From assembly GCF_040869045.1 (NCBI RefSeq), contig NC_090320.1, positions 254,324,978 to 254,388,977 on the forward strand: DNA of 64,000 nt, read 5' to 3'. Origin of the DNA: Eurosta solidaginis. Its lineage: Eukaryota; Arthropoda; Insecta; Diptera; Tephritidae. The position numbers were made by a program, and so were the translations under genes. This document shows positions 20,386 to 29,989 of this stretch, piece by piece. Each line of letters opens with the position of its first letter. The stretch's first letter is position 1. The notes beneath the pieces were generated by a model. It searched no databases and had not been told where the DNA came from. It worked only from the letters and a program-made list of their open reading frames with translations.

Positions 20386-23300
20386 TATACTCAGTTGAGC
20401 AGAGCTCACAGAGTATATTAAGTTTGATTGGATAACGGTTGGTTGTACATATATAAAGGAATCGAGATAGATATAGACTTCCCTATATCAAAATAATCAG
20501 GATCGAAAAAAAATTTGATTGAGCCATGTCCGTCCGTCCGTTCGTCCGTCCGTCCGTCCGTCCGTCCGTTAACACGATAACTTGAGTAAATTTTGAGGTA
20601 TCTTGATGAAATTTGGTATGTAGGTTCCTGAGCACTCATCTCAGATCGCTGTTTAAAATGAACGATATCGGACTATAACCACGCCCACTTTTTCGATATC
20701 GAAAATTTCGAAAAACCGAAAAAGTGCGATAACTCATTACAAAAGACAGATAAAGCGACGAAACTTGGTAGATGGCTTGACGTTATGACGCAGAATAGAA
20801 AACTAGTAAAATTTTGGACAAGGGGCGTGGCACCGCCCACTTTTAAAAGAAGGTAATTTAAAAGTTTTGCAAGCTGTAATTTGGCAGTCGTTGAAGATAT
20901 CATGACGAAATTTGGCAGGAACGTTACTACTATTACTCTATATGTGCTAAATAAAAATTAGCAAAATTGGATTAAGAACACGCCCACTTTTTAAAAAAAA
21001 ATTTTTTTAAATTCAAATTTTAACAAAAAATTTAATATCTTTACTGTATATAAGTAAATTAAGTCAAAATTCAACTCCAGTAATGATATGATGCAACAAA
21101 ATACAAAAATAAAAGAAAATTTCAAAATGGGCGTGGCTCCGCCCATTTTCATTTAGTTTGTCTAGAATACTTTTATTGCCATAAGTCGAACAAAAATTTA
21201 CCAATCCTTCTCAAATTTGGTAGGAGCATAGATTCTATGACGGTAACTGTTCTCTGTGAAAATGGGCGAAATCGGTGGAAGCCACGCCCAGTTTTTATAC
21301 ACAGTCCACCGTCTGTCCTTCCGCTCGGCCATTAACACAATAACTTGAGCAAAATCCGATATATCTTTACTAAACTTAGCCCACGTACTTACCTGAGCTC
21401 ACTTTTTCTTGGTATAAAAAATGGGCGAAATCTGACCATAACCACGCCCACTTTATCGATATCGAAAATTACGAAAAATTAAAAAAATGCCACAATTCTA
21501 TACCAAATACGAAAAAAGTGATGAAACATGGTAACTGGATTGGTTTATTGACGCAAAATATAACTTTGGAAAAAACTTTGTAAAATGGGTGTGACACCTA
21601 CCATATTAAGTAGAAGAAAATGAAAAAGTTCTACAAGGCGAAATCAACAGCCCTTGGAATCTTGGCAGGAATACTGTTAGTGGTATTGCATATATAAATA
21701 AATTAGCAGTACCCGACAGATGATTTTCTGGATCACCTGGTCCACATTTTGGTCGATATCGCGAGAACGCCTTCACATATACATCTAAGGACCACTCGCT
21801 TTTAAAACCCTCATTAATACCTTTAATTTGATATCCATATCGTACAAAAACATACCAGAGTCACCCCTGTCCCACCCTAATGGCGATATCTCGTCCACCC
21901 ATCCTACGTCCACCTATAGACCTAATGCCCCCTCCCTCTTAAAATGCTCAGTAACACCTTTCGTTTGATACCCATATCGTACAAACACTCTAGAGTCACC
22001 CCTGGCCCACCCTAATGGCGATATCTCGAAAAGGCGTCCACCTATAGACCTAGTGTCCACTCCCTCTTAAAATGCTCAGTAACACCTTTCGTTTGATACC
22101 CATATCGTACAAACATTCTAGAGTCACCCCTGGCCCACCCTAATGGCGATATCTCGAAAAGGCGTCCACCTATAGACCTAATGCCCACTCCCTCTTAAAA
22201 TGCTCAGTAACAGCTTTCGTTTGATACCCATATGGTACAAACATTCTAGAGTCACACCTGGCCCACCCTAATGGCGATATTTCGAAAAGGCGTCCACCTA
22301 TAGAACTAAGGATTACTCCCTTTTAAAATACTCATTACCACCTTTCATTTGATACCCATATCGTACAAACATATTCTAGAGTGACCCTGGCCCACCCTAA
22401 TGGCGATATCTCGAAAAGGCGTCCACCTATAGACCTAATGCCCACTCCCTCTTAAAATGCTCAGTAACACCTTTCGTTTGATACCCATATCGTACAAACA
22501 TTCTAGAGTCACACCTGGCCCACCCTAATGGCGATATCTCGAAAAGGCGTCCACCTATAGAACTAAGGATTACTCCCTTTTAAAATACTCATTACCACCT
22601 TTCATTTGATACCCATATCGTACAAACACATTCTAGAGTCACCCTGGCCCACCCTAATGGCGATATCTCGAAAAGGCGTCCACCTATAGACCTAATGCCC
22701 ACTCCCTCTTAAAATGCTCAGTAACACCTTTCGTTTGATACCCATACCGTACAAACATTCTAGAGTCACCCTTGGTCCAGCTTTATGGCGATATCTCGAA
22801 AAGGCGTCCACCTATAGAACTAAGGATTACTCCCTTTTAAAATACTCTTTACCACCTTTCATTTGATACCCATATCGTACAAACACATTCTAGAGTCACC
22901 CTGGCCCACCCTAATGGCGATATCTCGAAAAGGCGTCCACCTATAGACCTAATGCCCACTCCCTCTTAAAATGCTCAGTAACACCTTTCGTTTGATACCC
23001 ATATCGTACAAACATTCTAGAATCACCCTTGGTCCACCTTTATGGCGATATCTCGAAAAGGCGTCCACCTATAGAACTAAGGATTACTCCCTTTTAAAAT
23101 ACTCCTTACCACCTTTCATTTGATACCCATATCGTACAAACACATTCTAGAGTCACCCCTGGCCCACCCTAATGGCGATATCTCGAAAAGGCGTCCACCT
23201 ATAGACCTAATGCCCACTCCATCTTAAAATGCTCAGTAACACCTTTCGTTTGATACCCATATCGTACAAACATTCTAGAGTCACCCCTGGCCCACCCTAA

Positions 23301-24152
23301 TGGCGATATCTCGAAAGGGCGTCCACCTATAGACCTAATGCCCACTCCCTCTTAAAATGCTCAGTAACACCTTTCGTTTGATGCACATATCGTACAAACA
23401 CATTCTAGAGTCACCCCTGGCCCACCCTAATGACGATATCTCGAAAAGGCGTCCACCTATAGACCTCATGCCCACTCCCTCTTAAAATGCTCAGTAACAC
23501 CTTTCGTTTGATACCCATACCGTACAAACATTCTAGAGTCACCCCTGGCCCACCCTAATGGCGATATCTCGAAAAGGCGTCCACCTATAGACCTAATGCC
23601 CACTCCCTCTTAAAATACTCAGTAACACCTTTCATTTGATTCCCATATCGTACAAACACATTCTAGAGACACCCCTGGTCCACCTTTATGGCGATATCTC
23701 GAAACGGCGTCCACCTATGGAACTAAGGATCACTCCTTTTCAAAATACTCATTAACAGCTTTGATTTGATACCCATATCGTACAAACACATTATAGAATC
23801 ACCCCTGGTCCACCTTAATGGGGACATCTCGAAAAGGCGTCCACCGATAGACCTAAGGCCCACTCCCTCTTAAAATGCTCAGTAACACCTTTCATTTGAT
23901 ACCCATATCGTACAAACAAATTCTAGAGTCAGCCCTGGTCTACCTTTATGGCGATATCCCTAAATGGCGTTCATCCATAGAACTATGGCCTACTCTCTCT
24001 TAAAATACTCTTTAATACCTTTCATTTGATACACATGTTATACAACCACATTCCAGGGTTACCCCAGATTGATTTTCCTTATTTTGTCTCCATAGCTCTC
24101 AACTGAGTATGTTATGTTCGGTTACACCCGAACTTAGCCTTCCTTACTTGTT
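20386..24152 (+). mobile_element. Family A (DINE/HINE-like) element, largest copy
   Basis: It starts with TATACTCAGTTGAGCAGAGC. A (GTCC)n run follows at 20528-20570, then several modules with ACCACGCCCACTTTTTCGAT. About 18 tandem 128-bp repeats span 21730-24060. The copy ends with a TTCGGTTACACCCGAA hairpin and CTTAGCCTTCCTTACTTGTT. Inverted TACTCAG(T/C)TGAG words occur near both ends. A second CGTCTGTCC...ATAACTTGAGC head at 21308 suggests an internal duplication. It has no coding capacity. The terminal hairpin just before a fixed end is the arrangement described for Helentron-associated elements such as DINE-1; membership is inferred. Confidence 0.75.
21730..24060. repeat. 128-bp tandem array with dimeric sub-structure
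   Basis: The unit contains ATGGCGATATCTCGAAAAGG, CGTCCACCTATAG and TTGATACCCATATCGTACAA. CGTCCACC recurs at about 22035, 22165, 22292, 22420, 22548 and onward every 127-131 bp to 23968. Two unit types differ at GACCTAATGCCCACTCCCTC versus GAACTAAGGATTACTCCC. They alternate from about 22165 to 23193, giving a ~257-bp higher-order repeat. Edge units are more diverged, the pattern of an array homogenised from the centre. Confidence 0.9.
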
Positions 24153-24627
24153 TTGAAAGTAATTTTTCTTGCATAAAGTTGATGATTTGCGACCGCTTTT
24201 AATTCACAAAGCTAACCAACCTTGCTTAAGTCAAAAGCATTAAATAACTTATTTTGTACAAAAACTGTGTTTGCTTTCTGAGATGAAAAAATCAAATAAA
24301 TACTCAAAGGCATCTAGAGCAGCAAAGCTTCTCTTTGCCAAGTGTTGCCCTTGCATTTAATTTTTTCTCTAAATCGTTTAACGCATTAACTCATTCTTTA
24401 CCCGCGTCACCCCTCTCACAATTCTATTTCACATATATTCGTTTTAATCCTCAACTTTCACCTAACGCAAAGCTAAAGTCAAATATTAAAAAGTTAATGC
24501 TCATGTGCATACATATGCAGCAAAATATATACACACATGTATATAAAGGTATCTGTGTGGTTTTACAGTGGTGCACAACACCGGCAGAGCATCGAACACA
24601 AACGCAACTTCTCATTTTTAAGGTCAT
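24153..24627. other. Spacer, nothing recognised
   Basis: Unique-looking AT-rich DNA with an ACACACATGTATATA run near 24530. No open frame or element end was supported. Confidence 0.4.
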
Positions 24628-24758
24628 AACACATAAGAATAACCTATTTGATGATCCCCCTGCAAACACATGCAGTCAACTCAACTGTTAGCGCACGATG
24701 CTGTAGTTGACTGCTTGTGTTTGTATGGGGATCATCAAATAGGTTATTCTTATGTGTT
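24628..24758. other. Long hairpin, 53-bp arms
   Basis: The left arm 24628-24680 and right arm 24706-24758 are reverse complements at 49 of 53 positions (four mismatches, in a three-base and a one-base patch). They are separated by a 25-nt loop. The arms begin AACACATAAGAATAACC. No terminal motif of a recognised transposon family is present, and no second copy was noticed in this window. It could be a small palindromic MITE, a hairpin-RNA or microRNA-type precursor, or a recent inverted duplication. Confidence 0.85.
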
Positions 24759-24841
24759 TGGGCCTTTAGTAGTATGAGTTTACTTGCAGAGTGTTTGAGT
24801 ATAGAGTCGATGCAGGAGATGTTTACCGCTTGAAGTACAAG

Positions 24842-25512
24842 CTTAAGAGGTCTCTTAAGCTAGCCCAACCTTTCCAGCCCAATCAAAAAACCAGACCGAA
24901 CTAAATTGCACCATATTTAATACTAATTTGATGCCGTTCGGAGTCGAAATGAAACAAGTAGGTCCCGTCCCGCCAATTGCTAAGAAAAATTTTAACGAGC
25001 TCAACTCAACTTGGAACAGAAGCTCAGCCTTAAGTCGCTTCGGAGGTTATCGCGTCGTTCGTTTGTTTATTGATTTCATTAAATTTATTACACTTGCTTT
25101 TTAAAAAATAAAAAATAATTAGTTAAAATGAAAAAATCGCATTTAATTACACCATATTTAATGTTAATTTAATACGGGTTAATTAAATTTATTACACTTG
25201 TTTCTTAAAAAATATCGAGGGTTGGACTAGCTTAAACTTAAATACGTTGTCGCTTTTTTATTTGGCATGTGGGTTGGGCTAGCTTAACCCGTACTCAATC
25301 AGCATTAAATATTGTGTAATTAAATATGATTTTTTCATTTTTTTATTGTGCATATGAGTTGGGCTAGCTTAAACTTAAGCTAACCCAATCCTCGATATTT
25401 AAAAAAAAAAAACAATTGTAATAAATTTAATTGAATATTTGTGCAATTTAGTACGGTCTCGTTTTTTGATTGGGTTTGAAAGGTTGGGCTAGCTTAAGAG
25501 ACCTAACCTTAA
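24842..25512. mobile_element. Foldback element with nested SINE fragment
   Basis: The left arm at 24848-24920 (AGGTCTCTTAAGCTAGCCCA...) is the inverse of the right arm at 25434-25507. Further inside, the stretch around 25110-25185 (AAAATGAAAAAATCG...AATACGGGTTA) is inverted again at 25285-25345. TAGCCCAAC/GTTGGGCTA recurs several times. A SINE fragment occupies 24930-25062. No coding sequence was seen. It is probably a multi-palindromic MITE. Confidence 0.7.
24930..25062 (+). mobile_element. tRNA-derived SINE, copy 4 (3' half)
   Basis: Starts at GATGCCGTTCGGAGTCG and runs through GTCCCGTCCCGCCAATTG and CTTCGGAGGTTATCGCGTCG to a T-rich tail. The tRNA head is missing, so the copy is 5'-truncated inside the foldback element. 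Confidence 0.85.
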
Positions 25513-25734
25513 GCTAATAGACTGCTTGCTGTGCTGAATGTTGTCATTATGTTTGGCGAACATAACGCTTTACAAGCGATACCTGCGTTGGCGATAAAGT
25601 CCACCTATGGTATTGTGAAGCTTACGTTTTCGCTCATGGTCTAGCAATTATCAAATTTGTTTTTTCTTTGTTTCCGACTCCTGTTTTTCGCTTTCACAGC
25701 AGCTGTGAAAGAGAATATCAGGAGAACATAAGAA

Positions 25735-25836
25735 ATGGCCGTTATCATTTTCATTATCGTTTTGGCTGTCGTGTTGTTAATCGTGTTACAAACAGACGAA
25801 CGACGATCGTTTTGTACACTATGGCATCAAGGGTAA
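25735..25836 (+). CDS. Possible 33-residue transmembrane micropeptide
   Basis: An ATG in good context (AGAAATGG) opens a 33-codon frame ending TAA at 25834-25836. Residues 2-18 are almost all Val, Ile, Leu, Phe or Ala (MAVIIFIIVLAVVLLIVLQ), long enough for one membrane helix. They are followed by a charged TDERR and a C-terminal tail with Cys and Trp. A polypyrimidine tract and CAG acceptor end at 25699, 35 bp upstream, so this may be the start of a spliced exon. Nearby sequence does not match the repeat families of the window. No homologue was recognised. Fly micropeptides of this size and topology exist (for example sarcolamban), but no sequence similarity is claimed. A chance T-rich frame is the alternative. 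Confidence 0.35.
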   Translation: MAVIIFIIVLAVVLLIVLQTDERRSFCTLWHQG

Positions 25837-26949
25837 CGCGGAATAGTTTTCCTAAGCTCTATAAAACTTTCGAGTGCACCACAGTTGGTAGAGCCACCAA
25901 CAAAACTTGCCTTTTACGGTTAAGCTTTATTTATTTCCAACCATAAATAACTCTTAACAAATGGAAATTTTCACCATTGCCAACAAGAGGTGGCATGGCG
26001 ATGATGATGAAAGTGTACGCAAATGCAAAGATGAACGTCAAGCATTGTTGATTAGTGCTGCCAAAAAAAGTAAAAAAAAAAAAATTAAAAGGAAAACGCA
26101 AGCTTCCTTTGTGTGTGTAGGTCGTATACCCGAGTTGGTGTAAGTGTAAATGTGGGTATGTGTGGCACGTAAAGTTGAAATGACTTTCGGCTTAGCATTG
26201 CAAAGGTTTGTTTGGCTTGACTTTAGTTTTTGCCATTGCCCTATTATGGTTGAATATTTTTTATATGCTCTTTATTCCAACTTTTTTAGAACTGTACAAG
26301 ATTCATTGCATATTGCGTGTAATAATCATTATCTTGGAGTGGGCTATTGAGGTGCAATTTCAGGGTGACATAAGGTCAACGGCTATGACGTCAATTGACC
26401 TTATGACTGCTCCAAGCAGCCACGAGAACAATTGAAGTTTTGACCTTATTTATTTTGCCTTTTTAATATTTGTTAGAACATACTTTATTTTCTCCACCAT
26501 GGCCATCGTAACAGCTCAACAAGTCATAGGATAGTAGCAGAGTAACTGGTTTGATGCGTATCTTTCTAATCACAACAACAAGCAGTTATCTATGAGTGTT
26601 ACAGCCAGGGAATGCCCCGGAACTTTATTCATGATCCAGGGTGTTCTTTGGGTATGCTATCACTAATTTTCTGTCCTCCTGCCTTGCAGTTTACGAATCG
26701 CTATTATTAGTTCATCCTCGGTTCCATATTGTATGTTTATTATATTAGTCTTGCTGTGATAGTCAGCTTGCCACCCGATTCTAGTACAGAGATATTTCCT
26801 GCTGCCGTTTCACGTCTTTTGAATATACCTTTTTCACCTGCAGTCTTTTGATGCCTCTTCTTTCTTCATCCTGAGCTTCTTGCATCTCAATCAGGTTGTG
26901 GAATTGAGGATTTCTCACACTTACATACTTTTTGGCGAACTGCCTTCAT
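25837..26949. other. Low-repeat region with weak short frames
   Basis: A 60-codon basic frame starts at 25961 (MEIFTIANKRW..., Lys-rich KSKKKKIKRK block). A hydrophobic frame covers 26211-26432 (VFAIALLWLNIFYMLFIP...VIIIILEW) but lacks an ATG at its start. Both lie downstream of the 33-residue candidate on the same strand. Neither is recognised, and they are noted only because the interval shows no transposon signature. The last ~400 bp hold nothing recognised. Confidence 0.3.
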
Positions 26950-27905
26950 GTTGTTGTTGTAGCAGCACTTCGCCCCATCCAACATGTAGGCGAGACCACT
27001 CACAAATTGTCAGTAATATCCTTTAACGGAAGTCAGGGAAAAGTGGCCTTTAAAACAGAGTTGGACCAGAGTGATAGAGGTGTTACAGACGTTGGTTCTA
27101 TAAATCATTTGAGAAGATGGTTGGTGTCATACGGGGACACGTTTCAAGCAGGATATACATTGGACATGTCGGAGTCGATTCGGGATAAGTAAGAGTTTAA
27201 CCTGCTACAGTATCCAGACCGAAGTTGAGACAGAGTGATGCCGGTCTGCCTGTGGAATTTTCTTTCATGCGAATTGCGAGTATTTGGTTTTGGAACAAGG
27301 TTTACCGGGCAATCTCTGGCATAGTGGTCTGACGACTTTTTGTGGATGTCTCTGAATACCTTTTCATGCTCCGTTTCTTCACACTGCTAAATTCATAAGT
27401 GCCGGATTTATTATTAGTGCTCACGAGATAACTTTTTAAGGTTCTTATAAGCAGGGCCTCTTTAATCGTATGTCTTTTGGGATCCCCAGGTTTTCGGGTA
27501 CTAAGAAGACACTTTTTTTTCAGCATTCATTTTCTATACATTATGGGGAGTATTCTCGGCTCACGTTATATATGATACAGAAGAAAACATCCCGTGTCAG
27601 TTCTGAATGGTTTTTTTGACAGGGCTGCAGTTTCTGCTAGTGTATTTCTTTTAGGCCCCGCTAATATATTGGGGACGCATAGCATACAAGCGACCGGCCA
27701 TTAACTTTACAAGTTGTTATAAGCGTTTCTTTATCTTTTCCCCAAGTGTTGCCAGCAAGAGACTTAATGATTTTGTTACGGCTCTGAACTTCAGGTACAA
27801 TTACGGCTGCATGCTCGCCAAAATGCAGGTCCTGGTCGAACGTCTCAGCCACATGCCTTTCATCTGCTTGCCCTGTATCATCAGCTATGCCAAAAGTTAA
27901 CACTT
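26950..27905 (-). pseudogene. Jockey-like LINE 3' end relic
   Basis: Minus-strand pieces in order are: FDQDLHFGEHAAVIVPEVQS (27840) and RNKIIKSLAGNTWGKDKETL with VCYASPIY (to 27661), the late reverse-transcriptase/thumb region (usual FD...F..HA..I...V..RNK.LK.LAG..WG.DKETL...YK). Then MLKKKCLLSTRKPGDPKRH (27526) is the C-terminal tail. The 3' UTR ends in (CAA)n, seen inverted as TTGTTGTTG at 26950. The same C-terminal motif and (CAA)n tail occur at 52981-53672. Shifts and missing blocks show it is dead. Confidence 0.75.
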
Positions 27906-28853
27906 ACGATCAGTTGGATTGTCTTCTTCAACCAAGTGGAAGAAATTGCAAATTCTAAATAAAACAATTAAGGAAGTCTAAGTTCGGTGAAAACAGAACA
28001 TTACATACCCAGCTGTACACTTGAAATGCTGTTGTTGTTTGTTTTGTGTGGTTAAAAGTGTTACAAGACTGAGCAATAATACATATACATATGGTTCTAT
28101 TCTGAACTAATTTTTCTTCCAGTTATGGCTTCCGAAACATAGAAAATTGCTTAGTGATAAAAGAGGCGGCGCCACGCCCATTTTTTTAAATTTGAATTTT
28201 CTGCTATTTATTGTTATAACTCCACTTGGGAAATGAAATACAATTGATATAAAGCACTTTTTTCCAAAAATATAGCTTATTTTATTCGTCCACGACCCTT
28301 TTAAAAATCTTTTATATAAAAGTGGGGGTGGTAACACGATAACTTGAGTAAATATTGAGATACATTCACCAAATTTGGTGCAAGAGCTTATCTGGACCCA
28401 GAATAGATCGGTATTCAAAATAACCGAAATCATATAACAACCACGCCCACTTTTTATATATATAACTGACTCTTGACAAAAATTTGAAAAAAACTTTTAA
28501 ATTGGACCTGGTACCGCCTAATTGTGATAAAATAAATTTTACAAATATTATTATAGAGGTTGCCTTTACTATAAGGAATGCTTTGAAGAAAAATTAACGA
28601 AATCGGTTAAGGACCACGCCCAGATTTTTAAAAGGGTAGTGGACGACACAAAATAAGCTATATCTTGGCAAAAAAGAGCTTTATATCAATGGTATTTCAT
28701 TTCCCAAGTGGATTTATAACAACAAATAGGAAGAACTTCAAATTTTAAAAAATGGGCGCGGCACCGCCCTTTTTATGACTAAGCAATTTCTATGTTTCGG
28801 GAGCCATAACGCCAAGAAAAATTTGTTCAGAATAGAACAATATGTATATGTAT

Positions 28854-29866
28854 TGTAACGAATTTACTTGCAAATCCTCTTATTTGCCCTTTTGCTAAGT
28901 TCGTATCACTAAACTGTTGAATAAATATCTCCAATATTGATTAACGGAAAAATGGCCTTTATTAAAGTACTCCACAATAACACTTATACTTTGCAACTAG
29001 CTGGCTTAATAACCAAACTGATAACTTAAATGAAACTGACTTTCAAAATAATACTGCTGTTACTCGCTAGATACCGTCTTAATCGAAACTGCCCATAGCG
29101 CCTCTACCGCTGATGCTTTTATACTCTGTAATTTCCTCGTGGCATCTTCTAAGCGTTTCCAGAATTTTACTTAGTTAGTTGTAAATTTCTCAGCTACAAT
29201 TACAGATGTATAATTTCTCATTTGCGTAATACTTGCACAAATTATTGCGCTCTCTTGTGAAAACTCAGATAAGGTATATGCATGTGGTTGTGCATTGCCG
29301 CTCCGCTGCTCGTATACGTACATATGTGTAGACGCAATTATTGATTCGTTTATGTAGATCAGGCATCGGCAAATTGGAAATAAAGATGTGTTAGTGAGAG
29401 CGCCATAACCGCGCACATCATTTTATGCATCGGTTTGCTTAGTTCATTCGCTTATTAGCAAGCAACAAGACAAGATAGTTTGTTATTATATTTTTAATGC
29501 GCACAATGGGAAGCAAAATGTTTATACAATTAAATACATTGTGTTTGCGCAAAAGGGTTGGTCCACATTAAATTTCGCTTGAGCGCATTGAAAACATTAA
29601 CAAACAATCTTTGCTTGTTGCTTGCTAATAACATTCGTCAACATTGCGAGCGACGCACACAATCAATGTTGCTGCGCCAAATGCTCAGTGACTACTAAAC
29701 TAAAGAGAATAAGAATACGTGTGAATCGAGTGTGCACAATTGTGCCACTAAATGCCGATGCCTGATGTTGATACATAATGATTGAATTATAGATGTGAAC
29801 TCACGTCACTGCTTAGCATCGGCCTAGAGATGGCAGCACCCCTTAGTTTTGCTAATAGTCGTAACA
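28854..29866 (-). mobile_element. Solo LTR, gypsy-like family, copy 2 (with hAT MITE inside)
   Basis: Starts TGTAACGAATTTACTTG and ends TAGTCGTAACA, and shares AAACTGTTGAATAAATA and AATGGCCTTTATTAAAG with the other copies. It is flanked by GTAT at 28850-28853 and 29867-29870. The intact left arm of family B shows the same site with a single GTAT, so the 4-bp duplication is confirmed against an empty site. It is twice the usual ~500 bp because a 405-bp MITE sits inside. Confidence 0.88.
29360..29764. mobile_element. hAT-type MITE
   Basis: The termini CAGGCATCGGCA and TGCCGATGCCTG are perfect 12-bp inverted repeats with the CAG...CTG ends of hAT elements. They are flanked by ATGTAGAT (29352-29359) and ATGTTGAT (29765-29772), an 8-bp duplication with one later change. 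Internal inverted words CTTATTAGCAAGCAACAAG and CTTGTTGCTTGCTAATAA make it strongly palindromic. It is non-coding. The assignment rests on end sequence and duplication length. Confidence 0.85.
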
Positions 29867-29989
29867 GTATTATTGCGAAGCCTTGTAACACTATTAAGCA
29901 CACAAAACAAACAACACCAGCATTTCAAGTGTACAGCAGGGTATTTAATGTTCGGTTTCACCAGAACTTAGACTTCCTTACTTGGTTAT

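Larger units (their letters stand above)
27962..29987. mobile_element. Family B foldback element
   Basis: The left end reads TTAAGGAAGTCTAAGTTCGG plus a degenerate hairpin and CCCAGCTGTACACTTGAAAT. The right end is its inverse (ATTTCAAGTGTACAGCAGGG...TTCGGTTTCACCAGAA...CTTCCTTACTTGG). Complementarity continues inward through ACATATACATATGGTTCTAT, the GGC(G)CCACGCCCATTTTT block and GGGAAATGAAATAC. The arms are therefore ~340 bp (27962-28300 and 28630-28853 plus 29867-29987). The right arm is interrupted by a solo LTR at 28854-29866. The unique centre (28301-28629) has ACCACGCCCACTTTTT modules like family A. No protein is encoded. Confidence 0.8.

Noticed and set aside
21730..24060. CRISPR-like array of regularly spaced repeats
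   Set aside because: The repeated unit fills the whole period with no unique spacers, the genome is clearly eukaryotic, and the array lies inside a transposon.
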